Shown in pieces: positions 7,659-16,050 of a stretch of 64,000 nt of DNA. The notes beneath the pieces are model-generated. The model worked only from the letters and a program-made list of their open reading frames with translations, was not told the origin of the DNA and ran no database searches. Origin of the DNA: Bog-793 sp963803025 (GTDB lineage Bacteria > Actinomycetota > Acidimicrobiia > Acidimicrobiales > Bog-793); contig CAWDKZ010000020.1 of the NCBI GenBank assembly GCA_963803025.1, forward strand, positions 1 through 64,000. Direction: 5' to 3'. Position 1 is the stretch's first letter. The number at the start of each line of letters is the position of its first letter. Position numbers and translations under genes: made by a program.

Positions 7659-8543
7659 CTACCCCGACTTCGCTCCCCGCATAGCCAGCCACTGCCTCGC
7701 GGAAGGGTGCACACGATCGCCGAGCGCACCAGCGAGCTGTTCGTCCGAGAAGACGAATGCATCCCAGAGTCGGCGCAGCGCACTCGGACCTGTCGCGTCG
7801 ACGAGATCCTTGGCCATCATCGTGAAGCGGAACTGGTACCAGACGTAGGTGAGCGGCTCTATGTTCGGATACAGAGCCTCGAAGTAGCGGAGGTCACTGG
7901 CAACCGGCTGGACGATGCCGTAGTCCAGAACCACCCGTGGAAGCGTCTCGAAGTGCGAGAGTCGATCATGTTCCTTGGCAACCACGTAGGCGTAGAGGGC
8001 CATATTGGCGAAGAGCTCCGATAGCCAGGCCCGTGGAAACAGAAAGGGAACACCGTCTTGAAAGGCGTGTGCCAGCTCATGAACGACGAGCATGTCTGCG
8101 AATGACGCCAAACGGTGGGTACCCGCCCCGTAGACCTCGGCGAGTACTCGGGTTGCCTCAGGAGGTGCAGATCTCGCTGCCTCCTCGAGCCGGGCGGCGA
8201 GGTCTGAGGGCTCGCCTGCCAGGAACAGATTCCCCTCGCTGTAGTACGGCATGCCGTACAGCGGGTTCGACGCGCGCTCGGACCAATCGGATCGGTCAAG
8301 GACAACCAGTGCGCACTGTGGGCGGAAGGCAAGCAGGCCGCTGAGGTACGAATAGGCGCTGGCGCAACGGTCAGCCAATTGCCGAGCCTGCACAGCCGTT
8401 GACGCGCTGGTGCGAACCTCGAATGGAAAGCCAGAAAGAGAGACGAGCCCGCGGTGCCTTGCCACGTCTACTACCGGTCTCCCGGTTTCCAGACCCAAGC
8501 CCGCAACGGCATTAACGTTGTCTGAGTCACCCCTTTGCGGCAA
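7659..8543 (-). CDS. putative zinc metallopeptidase (HELAH motif)
   Basis: A 294-residue protein with a zincin motif HELAH in DMLVVHELAHAFQDGV (middle of the protein). It is followed about 20 residues later by LSELFANMALYAYVV, whose Glu is a good third zinc ligand in the gluzincin manner. No signal peptide or membrane helix is evident. The N-terminal 40 residues are less conserved in appearance, so the true start may be later. Such proteins are often unassigned peptidases with basic and hydrophobic C-terminal halves. No neighbour suggests a substrate. Confidence 0.65.
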   Translation of the reverse strand: MPQRGDSDNVNAVAGLGLETGRPVVDVARHRGLVSLSGFPFEVRTSASTAVQARQLADRCASAYSYLSGLLAFRPQCALVVLDRSDWSERASNPLYGMPYYSEGNLFLAGEPSDLAARLEEAARSAPPEATRVLAEVYGAGTHRLASFADMLVVHELAHAFQDGVPFLFPRAWLSELFANMALYAYVVAKEHDRLSHFETLPRVVLDYGIVQPVASDLRYFEALYPNIEPLTYVWYQFRFTMMAKDLVDATGPSALRRLWDAFVFSDEQLAGALGDRVHPSARQWLAMRGAKSG

Positions 8544-8929
8544 CCTTCTCCCTCCTGTCTCCTCCTCAGTCGAAGCACGAAACTATCGGGACAGCCTCGA
8601 GACGCGATGCACAACCTCCGGATCGGATCGTCCCCTATTCGCGAGGTGCCTTGTCGGTAACGTGCCCCCGACCGCCGGCTATACCGCCGAAGTCCGGCCC
8701 GAATCCTCGGTGGACTGATCATCCACCGCCGAGAGTCCCCGCTACATGCCATCTGAGCAGGGTGAGTAGTCCGTCCAGGACGCGCATGGGTCTATGAGTT
8801 CGGCGGGGTTCCAGGTGCTGTCGGGGATGAGCATCTGGAACGGGTGCGGAGCAGGAGTCAGCAACGTACGCTGGCCGGAGGCTCGGGGCCGCGGCCGTCG
8901 AGGAGATCACCGATGACACGTGGGACTCA
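8544..8929. other. intergenic region before the sugar-acid operon
   Basis: This 386-base gap lies between a divergent peptidase gene and the uronate operon. Around 8755-8880 the minus strand reads as a short protein-like tail ending in a stop (PHPFQMLIPDSTWNPAEL...YSPCSDGM). That suggests a decayed gene end, but I cannot identify it. The promoter of the 8930-12986 operon should be here. I could not pick out a clear operator. Confidence 0.35.
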
Positions 8930-9727
8930 GTGAGCAGGGCAGTGGATCTGCCGACATCGTTCCGCCTCGATGGGCGAGTCGCCGTCGTTATCGGTGGAAC
9001 TGGCGCGCTCGGTGGCCGGATCGCTGAAGCGCTCGCCGACGCTGGGGCACGAACGGTGATCGTCGGACGAGACGCGGCGCGTGCCGAAGCAGTACTCGGT
9101 CGGTTGCAGAACGGAGCAAGGGAGGTGACGTTCGAAGCCTGTGACGCATCTGTGCGAAGTGCGCTCCACAGCTTGCTTGAACGCATCCTCGCGTTGCACA
9201 GCCGTGTCGACATCCTCGTGAACGGGGCGGGGACGAACTCGGCGACCCCATTTCTGGAGATCTCCGACGACGAGCTGGAGCGGATCATCACCGTCAACCA
9301 GCTCACGGTGATGCGTGCCTGTCAGGAGTTCGGGCGCTACTTTGTCGACCGAGCCGTCTCCCACAGCGAAGGCGCGAGCATCGTCAATATAGGCAGCACT
9401 TCTGGACTCACGCCTTTGTCGCAAGTCTTCACGTACTCGATGGCGAAGGCTGCGGTTCACAACCTCACGAAGAACCTCGCGCGAGAGTGGGCGCCACTCG
9501 GCATCCGCTGCAACGTGCTCGTCCCCGGATTCTTCCCAGCCGAGCAGAACCGGGCGATCCTCACCCCCGAGCGCACGGCGGAGATCATGCGACACACCCC
9601 GATGGGCCGATTCGGCGAGGTCGATGAGCTGGCCGGGGCGGCTCTTCTCCTCGCGAGCGATGCCGGGCGCTTTATCACCGGAGCCGAACTCGTCGTCGAC
9701 GGCGGTTTCAGCGCGATGACGATCTGA
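8930..9727 (+). CDS. SDR-family D-mannonate oxidoreductase (fructuronate reductase)
   Basis: A 265-residue classical short-chain dehydrogenase. The NAD(P)-binding glycine motif GGTGALGG is at 22-29, NGAG at 98-101, catalytic Ser in NIGSTS (153-158), and Tyr169/Lys173 in YSMAK. The C-terminus ends GAELVVDGGFSA. SDR proteins of this subtype next to glucuronate isomerase genes usually reduce D-fructuronate to D-mannonate. The assignment rests on context plus general resemblance. The frame starts with GTG at 8930, and GTG 8942 is also possible. The uxaC gene follows 8 nt later, so the two are co-transcribed. Confidence 0.75.
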   Translation: MSRAVDLPTSFRLDGRVAVVIGGTGALGGRIAEALADAGARTVIVGRDAARAEAVLGRLQNGAREVTFEACDASVRSALHSLLERILALHSRVDILVNGAGTNSATPFLEISDDELERIITVNQLTVMRACQEFGRYFVDRAVSHSEGASIVNIGSTSGLTPLSQVFTYSMAKAAVHNLTKNLAREWAPLGIRCNVLVPGFFPAEQNRAILTPERTAEIMRHTPMGRFGEVDELAGAALLLASDAGRFITGAELVVDGGFSAMTI

Positions 9728-9735
9728 GGCCAGAG

Positions 9736-11157
9736 GTGGATGCCGAGTTTCTGAACGATGACCTTCTTTTGTCCGGGGCCACGGCTCGCTGGCTGTTTCA
9801 CGAGGTCGCGGAGCACGCTCCCATCGTCGACCTTCACAACCACCTCTCTGCGGTGGATGTCGCCGAAGATAGGGTCTACGAGACGCTCTCCGATCTCTGG
9901 CTGGGTGGCGATCACTATAAATGGCGCGCTATGCGCCTTGCCGGGTTCGCCGAGGAGCTGGTCACTGGAAGTGCTGATCCATGGGACAAGTTCACCGCGT
10001 GGGCCGCGACCGTCCCCCGATTGATCCGCAACCCTCTCTACATCTGGACGCATCTAGAGCTGCGGCGGGTCTTCGGCATTGATCTCGTCCTCGCGCCCGG
10101 AACGGCCCGCGAGATCTGGGAGGAGGCGAATCGTCAGTTGCCGAGCTGGTCGGCACAGAAACTGTTGCTGCACTTCGGCGTGCGGGCGATCGCCACTACC
10201 GAGGACCCGATAGACGATCTCGCTGCCCACCTCTCTCTCAGAGAGAACGCGGATGCTTCGGTGTCGATGATTCCGACCTTTCGACCCGATGCCGCACACC
10301 GTCTGCTGGACGATCCGACTGCGTGGAATGCGTGGGCCGACCGGCTCGAGGACGCTTCGGAGGTCTCCGTGTGCGACCTCAATTCGCTACTCTCCGCGCT
10401 CGCGCGCTCCTACGAGCGATTCGCCGCCGCGGGTGGTCGGGCCAGCGATAACGGCCTCAGCAGCCTGCCCAACGTGGCCCCTAATCCGGCCCTCGCCGAT
10501 TCTGCTATTCGCCACGCCCGGCTTGGCGAGCCGGCGAGCGCCAATGAGCGCGATGCGGTGATGCTCGAGGTCCTAGCGCTTGCCGGCCGACTCTCCTACG
10601 CCGACGAATCCGTACTGCAGCTTCATCTCGGGGCACTACGGGACATCTCGCCGCGGGTGGTCGGATCGGTCGGTCGTGACGTGGGTGCCGACGCGGCGGG
10701 CGATGGGCCTCAGGTACAAGGCTTGGCGCGCTTCCTCGGAGGCCTTGAACGCGATGGCAACCTTCCGCGGGTCGTGCTGTACAACGCCAACCCGGCGGAC
10801 GACATGCTTTTCGCAACGGTCGCGGGCGCGTTCTCCCGACCCGGGGTCGCCCCACTCATTCAATGGGGCCCGCCATGGTGGTTCAACGACCACGAGCCGG
10901 GGATGCGCCGGCAGCTCGAGGTGTTGTCTGAAGTCGGGCAACTCGCCGGTTTCATGGGGATGCTGACCGACTCCCGCTCTTTGTTATCGATAACACGACA
11001 CGAGCTCTTCCGTCGCATCCTCTGCGACGTGGTCGGTCGGGACGTCGAAGAGGGTCGGATTCCGGCCGACATGGCCTTGTGCTCGAAGGTGGTGCGCGAC
11101 ATCTGCGTCGACAACGCGGTGCGGTACTTCGGTCTCCCGAACTCGTGGGCACAATGA
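9736..11157 (+). CDS. uxaC: glucuronate isomerase
   Basis: A 473-residue member of the uronate isomerase family (amidohydrolase superfamily), converting D-glucuronate to D-fructuronate. The metal-binding HxH is His34/His36 in VDLHNHLS. Family blocks follow: LWLGGDHYKWRAMR, DPWDKFTAWAATVPRLIRNPLYIWTHLEL, then FRPDAAHR, and near the C-terminus WGPPWWFNDHEPGMRRQLEVLSEVG and GMLTDSRSLLS. Length is normal. The start is GTG with an AGAGG element upstream. Its stop overlaps the ATG of the gluconokinase-LarA fusion (ATGA), so the two are tightly coupled. No mannonate dehydratase gene is present nearby. Confidence 0.93.
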   Translation: MDAEFLNDDLLLSGATARWLFHEVAEHAPIVDLHNHLSAVDVAEDRVYETLSDLWLGGDHYKWRAMRLAGFAEELVTGSADPWDKFTAWAATVPRLIRNPLYIWTHLELRRVFGIDLVLAPGTAREIWEEANRQLPSWSAQKLLLHFGVRAIATTEDPIDDLAAHLSLRENADASVSMIPTFRPDAAHRLLDDPTAWNAWADRLEDASEVSVCDLNSLLSALARSYERFAAAGGRASDNGLSSLPNVAPNPALADSAIRHARLGEPASANERDAVMLEVLALAGRLSYADESVLQLHLGALRDISPRVVGSVGRDVGADAAGDGPQVQGLARFLGGLERDGNLPRVVLYNANPADDMLFATVAGAFSRPGVAPLIQWGPPWWFNDHEPGMRRQLEVLSEVGQLAGFMGMLTDSRSLLSITRHELFRRILCDVVGRDVEEGRIPADMALCSKVVRDICVDNAVRYFGLPNSWAQ

Positions 11158-12986
11158 TCTCCAGGTGGCGGGTCGTCCTGATGGGCGTCTCCGGTTCGGG
11201 GAAGTCGACCATCGGTCCTGCTCTTGCGGCGCGCCATGGTGCGCGCTTCCTCGAAGGCGACGCCTTTCATCCCGAGACCAATGTCGACAAGATGGCAGTG
11301 GGTCAGCCGCTCACCGACGAGGACCGATGGCCGTGGCTTACCGCGATCCGCCAGGCGATGCGGGGTGAAAAACAGGTCGTCGTCGCATGCTCGGCGCTGA
11401 AGCGCGTTTATCGAGACGCGCTCCGCGCCGCGGGAGATGTCCGGTTCGTGCAGCTCGTCCTCAATCCCGAAGAGGCGCGCCGACGACTCGCGGTGCGGCC
11501 CGACCATTTCATGGGTGCCGCCATGGTCGACAGCCAGTTCGATGCCCTTGAGCAGCCTGCCGAGGACGAAACCGATGTGGTCGCCGTCGAGGAGGGGGGC
11601 GCGATCGCCTTGGTCGTTGACGAGATCGAAGCGGCTTTGGTCGGCGTGAGCGCCGGAACCTCCACGGCACCGTTGCGAAGCGAGGGCGACAGCCGTCGGG
11701 CGATCTCACTCGAGGAGCTACGCGGCATCGTCGACGAGCTGGCGACGACCGAGCTGCTCGCCGCGGGGGTGAGACGGGTGCTTGTCGTACCGCCGGACCT
11801 CACGCGGCTCCAGTCCCGGGCAGGTGAGATCACGGGGTTCCTCTACGAGGTGCTTACCGCCGCTGGCGTGGAGGTCGCGGTGCTGCCGGCGCTCGGGACC
11901 CACAGAGCGTTGACCGCGGACGAAGCGGCGCTGCTCTTCGACAAGCGGGTTCCCTTCGACCGAATCCTCCGCCATCGATGGAGGGAAGGCATCACGCGCC
12001 TCGGGGAGATCGCTGCGGTCGAGGTGTTCGCGCTATCCGAGGGTCGGATCACGGATCCGATCCCCGTGGAGGTCGACGACATCCTGCTGTCGGGTTGGGA
12101 CGTCGTGGTGTCGGTGGGCCAAGTCGTCCCCCATGAGGTGATCGGCATGGCCAACTTTACGAAGAACCTCGTCATCGGTCTCGGTGGTTCGCCGACGATC
12201 AATCGCAGCCACTTCCTCGGCGCGCTCTGCGGGATGGAACGAATCATGGGTCGTGCGAACAGCTCCGTACGCGACGTAGTTGATGCAGCGTTTGACCGAT
12301 TTCTCGCGCCGCGTCTCGAGGTGCTGTGGGTGCTCACCGTCGTGGAGGACGCACCTCAAGGTGTCGTGCACCGAGGGCTGTTCGTTGGCCGCGGGCGCTC
12401 CGGTGACTCCGGTGGCGCCGCGTACCGGGCGGCCACGGACCTCGCGGCAGCCTGCAACATTGAGGTGCTTCCGCATCCCCTCCGCTCCGTCGCGTGCTGG
12501 CTCGATCCTGAGGAGTTCAAGACGACGTGGCTCGGCAACAAGGCGATCTACCGCACGCGCATGGCGATCGCGGATGGCGGGGAGCTGGTCGTGCTGGCGC
12601 CAGGCGTGTTCGGATTTGGCGAGGACGCCGTCATTGACTCTCTTATTCGTCGCCATGGCTACCGAGGAACGCCCGCCACGTTGGAAGCGGTCCGGCGCGA
12701 CCCCGAGTTGGCGGACAATCTTGCTGCTGCCGCGCATCTCATTCATGGCAGCAGCGAAGGCCGCTTCCGCATCGTCTACTGCACAGACCCCGCGACGGGC
12801 GGCCTTACCCGGGAGGAAGTTGAGGGCGTTGGCTACGAGTGGCGTTCTTTGCCGACGGAGCTCGAGCGACTCGCGATTACACCTGTTACGCAATCTGGAC
12901 GACGACGTGACAGCGACGGCGAAAGCTACGACTACATCGCCAACCCGACTCTCGGTCTATGGGCAACGTCGTCCACGTTCTCCTGA
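11154..12986 (+). CDS. gluconokinase fused to a LarA-type nickel-pincer racemase/epimerase
   Basis: A 610-residue two-domain protein. Residues 1-165 are a GntK-type gluconokinase: P-loop GVSGSGKST (11-19), VACSALKRVYRD (77-88) and RPDHFM..SQ..ALEQP (115-135). Residues 185-600 match the LarA lactate racemase family: PPDLTR with Asp215, GTHR with His250, VPHEVIG with His327, FTKN with Lys337, and NRSHF with His353. The spacings 327-337-353 equal those I recall for the His174, Lys184 (cofactor tether) and His200 (Ni ligand) of L. plantarum LarA, so the pincer-cofactor site looks intact. With UxaC and the SDR upstream, the racemase domain may epimerise D-mannonate to D-gluconate for the kinase domain. 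That activity is inferred. LarB/C/E are not in the window. Confidence 0.85.
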   Translation: MISRWRVVLMGVSGSGKSTIGPALAARHGARFLEGDAFHPETNVDKMAVGQPLTDEDRWPWLTAIRQAMRGEKQVVVACSALKRVYRDALRAAGDVRFVQLVLNPEEARRRLAVRPDHFMGAAMVDSQFDALEQPAEDETDVVAVEEGGAIALVVDEIEAALVGVSAGTSTAPLRSEGDSRRAISLEELRGIVDELATTELLAAGVRRVLVVPPDLTRLQSRAGEITGFLYEVLTAAGVEVAVLPALGTHRALTADEAALLFDKRVPFDRILRHRWREGITRLGEIAAVEVFALSEGRITDPIPVEVDDILLSGWDVVVSVGQVVPHEVIGMANFTKNLVIGLGGSPTINRSHFLGALCGMERIMGRANSSVRDVVDAAFDRFLAPRLEVLWVLTVVEDAPQGVVHRGLFVGRGRSGDSGGAAYRAATDLAAACNIEVLPHPLRSVACWLDPEEFKTTWLGNKAIYRTRMAIADGGELVVLAPGVFGFGEDAVIDSLIRRHGYRGTPATLEAVRRDPELADNLAAAAHLIHGSSEGRFRIVYCTDPATGGLTREEVEGVGYEWRSLPTELERLAITPVTQSGRRRDSDGESYDYIANPTLGLWATSSTFS

Positions 12987-13112
12987 GGTTGGAGCAGTCG
13001 GAGCGGCATCGCGTTCGCGCCAGGTCGATGCCCAAAGGACGCGCTTGGTCATCAAAACGACATCATCCGTGACCGCGGTTGCTGACCAACGACTATGTGT
13101 AGGCACGCTTCT
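12987..13112. other. short spacer after the uronate operon
   Basis: This 126-base gap lies between the fusion gene and the 3' end of the convergent alpha/beta-hydrolase pseudogene. I see no gene, and no strong terminator hairpin was found by eye. Confidence 0.3.
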
Positions 13113-13660
13113 TCAAAAAGCCGGGCCGGAACGCGGGAGCGATATCCGGGCGCTGCTGAAACTCGCCGGACCGAAGGCCACAAGGCGTTTTGACCGGGCG
13201 CAATCGGCCAGACAGTGGTCGTCCGGCGCGCGCTCCTGTTCTCGGTCAGCATTCACAAGGGGCGGCTCGTAGAGGGCGAGTCTTGTAATGACAGGCCGGA
13301 CGAAGGCCGTTTCAAGGGCGATGACGGCTCCGGCACTGAGGCCAAACACGTCATGAGCTCCCAAGGCGTCCAACAGTGCAGTGAGGTCCTCGATCTCGCT
13401 ACGAAGCCCGTGGAAGTCGCCGTGTGGACCGCTCCGGCCCCGCCCTCGACGGTCGGCACGAACACCGTGAAACTGTCCGACAGCTGCCGAGCCAGCGTGC
13501 TCAGGTTCTCCGATGACTGACCAGCCCCGTGCAGGAGGATGAGCGGCGGTCCCTGGCCCACCTGGTAGTAGCTGATGACCGTGCCGTCAGCAGACCGCAC
13601 CTCGCCTGGTTCAGGCGCTGATTTCCCGTCGGTACCGGGCGTCGTGCCCACGTTGGCCAT
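13113..13660 (-). pseudogene. alpha/beta-hydrolase, frameshifted and truncated
   Basis: The N-terminal frame (from 13660) encodes a typical alpha/beta-hydrolase opening: DGTVISYYQVGQGPPLILLHGAGQSS, with the HGxG oxyanion loop, then a beta-strand (FTVFVPTV). At about 13455 the homology jumps to another frame, which reads DRRGRGRSGPHGD, IEDLTALLDALGAHDVFGLSAG (nucleophile elbow GLSAG) and VITRLALYEPPL. After that the family match ends and the frame runs into unrelated sequence. One frameshift plus loss of the catalytic His region means it should be inactive. Confidence 0.8.
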
Positions 13661-14013
13661 TATGGGGCCGGGATGCGCAACACTGCCGGTGCCATGATCA
13701 CCTCAGCCAACCTGTCCGGAGAACCGACGGCAGCTCATACTCGGTGGATCGAGGCTTAGCGCTCGCACGACCTGGCCGACGATCGCGAGCACCCGCTCAC
13801 GACTGAGGCCGCTCGGGGCCTGCGGCGGCAGCATCGCGATCGAGCGACGCAAGAACTCCAGACCGACGCGGTACGGCCCCGCTACCTGAAGGCAACACGC
13901 CGCGTCTGGGAGCGCGATGCTCTCGCGCAGTGGGGTGAAGCAGGACTTCGACGACGAGGGCCGATGCCACTTAGACGACGCCTCACGGGCGCAGTGGCAA
14001 TGAAAGGAGAGCA
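13661..14013. other. intergenic region upstream of the pentapeptide-repeat gene
   Basis: These 353 bases carry no supported gene. A plus-strand stretch near 13860-13940 reads RYLKATRRVWERDALAQWGE, which resembles the end of a small DNA-binding protein. It has no start codon and no further homology that I can see. The promoter and the AAAGGAGA ribosome site of the next gene are at the right end. Confidence 0.3.
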
Positions 14014-14619
14014 ATGCTCACCAAGAAGATCCTTGTCATCCCAGCTGTCGTCGGGGTGCTGGCACTCGGAGGTGTGGGGCTCGCCGCCGCGACCAGTACG
14101 ACCGGTGCTGCCGGTACAGGCAATGCCACTTACAACTGTTCGGCGACTCCCTACCCAGAGATCAACCTTGCTGGCTGCGGCCTCAAGAACCACAACCTGG
14201 CCGGGGCTCACCTGACCACCGCCGACCTCGCCAACGCCGACCTGTCGGGCGCCCACCTACAGCAGGCCCACCTGACCGGCGCCAACCTGACCGGCGCCAA
14301 CCTGAACGGCAGCACCATGACCACCGCCGACCTGACCGGCGCCAACCTGACCGGCGCCTTCCTGACCGGCGCTCACCTGGCCGGCGCCACCCTGACCGGA
14401 GCCGACGTGATCGGCGCCACCCTGATCGGTGCCGACCTGGCCAACGCCAATCTGATCGGCACCAACTTGACTGCCGTCTACCTGATCGGCGCCAACCTGA
14501 AAGGCGCCTTCCTAAACGGCGCCGACCTGACGGATGTGTCCTGGTCAAACACCACCTGCCCAGACGGCACGAACAGCGACAACGACGGCGGTACGTGCAG
14601 CGACCACCTCAGTCCCTGA
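14014..14619 (+). CDS. secreted pentapeptide-repeat protein
   Basis: A 201-residue exported protein. The N-terminus is a signal peptide (MLTKK, a hydrophobic run to about residue 26, then an Ala-rich cleavage region). From about residue 50 to 172 it is a continuous run of A(D/N/H)L-type pentapeptides (AHLTT, ADLAN, ADLSG, ANLTG), about 24 repeats, which fold as a right-handed quadrilateral beta-helix. The C-terminal tail (WSNTTCPDGTNSDNDGGTC) holds a Cys pair that can form a disulfide outside the cell, and this tail is common in actinobacterial members. AAAGGAGA precedes the ATG. The function of the family in secreted form is unknown. The near-identical repeat codons are a local DNA repeat as well. 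Confidence 0.9.
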   Translation: MLTKKILVIPAVVGVLALGGVGLAAATSTTGAAGTGNATYNCSATPYPEINLAGCGLKNHNLAGAHLTTADLANADLSGAHLQQAHLTGANLTGANLNGSTMTTADLTGANLTGAFLTGAHLAGATLTGADVIGATLIGADLANANLIGTNLTAVYLIGANLKGAFLNGADLTDVSWSNTTCPDGTNSDNDGGTCSDHLSP

Positions 14620-15412
14620 CCGCTGCTCAACTCGCGACAGTTCCCCGGTCTCGGCCTGGGGGCGTTGCGCGTCAGGGCACCGGCATTGCGGGAGGGTAGG
14701 CCCTACCGCTGCCACGTAGACCGGTTCGGTCGTACAGCGCGCGCACACGCACCAGCCGTAGCCCAGCTCACAGCCCCGGCCGGCCACTTATCTGTCGCAT
14801 CCGGCATTTCGGACGTGCCGTTTTCGACCACGGACCTCGATCTGTCCACCTGGCGCGAGCCAGCTTGTGGGGGCTGAAGGACTCGAACCCCGACCAGAAC
14901 CTCATACGGACCCGCCAGCCACTCAGCGCTGGCCAGCTTCGCTACAAGAAGAGCCGGTCAATCGCACCTAAAGGAAGAGCAGATCGCCGACGCGGTTCGG
15001 CTGCCACAGCCCCTTTGAGAACGCGAGATTGGTCGATCTGGGATGTTGCTGTGGCTAAGCGCGAGCCGACCACGGTGACATGCAGACTGACGGATCGGGC
15101 GTTGGGTCGCGCGTCCCATAACAAGGGCGGATACCGCTAACTCGATCCTCGCTGCCGGTTCGCGCGGGCATGTCCGAGGCGAGTCGGTTGGGTGCCTTGG
15201 CTCGGATGGACTGACCTCTTCGCTTCGGGTGCTTCACGGGCGCGTACGGACGCGTGGCCGGCCGCGCTCAACTCCGATTCGGGCGCGGGGCTCCCGTCGA
15301 CCGGCGTGGAGGCAAGGCCGTGTTCTGTACTTGACTCGTCTCACCTACCGGCAGCTCTGGGTTTCTTCAAATTGTTCGCTCGCCTCTGTCGTCGTGAACT
15401 CGCCAAGGGCGG
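14620..15412. other. 793-base region with a tRNA-like remnant
   Basis: No protein gene is supported here. The tRNA-like sequence at 14868-14944 (minus) is the only recognisable feature. Short frames on both strands lack ribosome sites and conserved character. Confidence 0.4.
14868..14944 (-). pseudogene. tRNA-like remnant
   Basis: Reading the minus strand, the 3' part is tRNA-like: GGGGTTCGAGTCC followed by TTCAGCCCCC and A, that is a T-loop and a putative acceptor strand. Further upstream GTAGCGAAGCTGGCCAGCGC resembles a D-arm. The T-stem pairs imperfectly and no 5' strand complementary to AGCCCCC is found, so a functional cloverleaf cannot be built by hand. It may be a decayed tRNA or the scar of an integration event. 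Confidence 0.35.
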
Positions 15413-15925
15413 TTACCAGTACGACTTGAGAAGCACCTTGGCCAAGGCCTCCTCATGAGCCTGAGCGATGCTGACCTCGGTCGCGATAACGCATTGCAGC
15501 GTTCCGTTCTGGACGTGCAGGATATCGGGAATCAGCAGGTATGCCGCGACCCCTTTGCCCAGGTTGGTCACGACGACGATGGTGCCCTTAGGTAGGGACT
15601 TTTCCGAAGCGAGGAAAGCTGTTCGGGTGTCCGACGTGTAGGAGAGGGTCGTCAGGCCTTTTTTGCTCGTGTACTCGTACTTGCACTCCAGAGCCAGTCC
15701 CTTGGTGTACATGGGAACAGTTGGCTTGGAGAGAGTCAGCCCGAGCGCTTTGCCCACCGCCGCGGCAGGTGGGCAGATCGTCGGGAACCCCGAGGAAGCA
15801 GACACGGCGCTGGCCATGGTGGATCTCGTTGCTGACTTCGGCGCCGTCGTGGCCGCTGCGGCCATGGTCGCCGAGGCAGCGACGATGCACAGGGCACCCA
15901 TAATGGTAATGAAGGTCTTCTCCAT
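15413..15925 (-). CDS. secreted hypothetical protein
   Basis: A 170-residue protein with a clear signal peptide (MEKTFITIMGALCIVAASATMAA, likely cleaved after the Ala-rich run). The mature part has a Cys in FPTICPP, a second in LECKYEY and a third in LQCVIAT, and mixed beta-like segments. There are no domain motifs that I recognise. GAGGAGG lies about 8 bases before the ATG, which supports the gene and start. Probably an extracytoplasmic protein of unknown role. It is flanked by an IS remnant on the upstream side. Confidence 0.7.
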   Translation of the reverse strand: MEKTFITIMGALCIVAASATMAAAATTAPKSATRSTMASAVSASSGFPTICPPAAAVGKALGLTLSKPTVPMYTKGLALECKYEYTSKKGLTTLSYTSDTRTAFLASEKSLPKGTIVVVTNLGKGVAAYLLIPDILHVQNGTLQCVIATEVSIAQAHEEALAKVLLKSYW

Positions 15926-16004
15926 GTTTGATCCTCCTCGCTGACAAGAGGGTACCCAGCTGCCTACCCCGATGCTTGGGCAAGGCGGGGTTAGCTGTTT
16001 GCGT

Positions 16005-16050
16005 TGGAACAGAACGACGCATCGAATGACGCCCTAACGACGGCGGCACT
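16005..16050 (+). pseudogene. remnant of a DUF2079-type gene start
   Basis: The 16-mer at 16005-16020 is identical to the reverse complement of 18640-18655, where it encodes the MEQNDA start of the DUF2079 gene. Translation continues in parallel for a few codons: EQNDASNDA here, EQNDARNHA there. The bases differ more than the residues, so this looks like a diverged paralogue cut off after about 15 codons, with the IS630 fragment right behind it. Confidence 0.4.

Noticed and set aside
13703..14014. A 103-residue minus-strand frame upstream of the pentapeptide-repeat gene
   Set aside because: No recognisable domain, no ribosome site, and it covers the promoter region of a well-supported gene.
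14200..14540. A CRISPR-like or tandem-repeat array
   Set aside because: The periodic 15-base pattern is the coding sequence of pentapeptide repeats, without spacers or cas genes.
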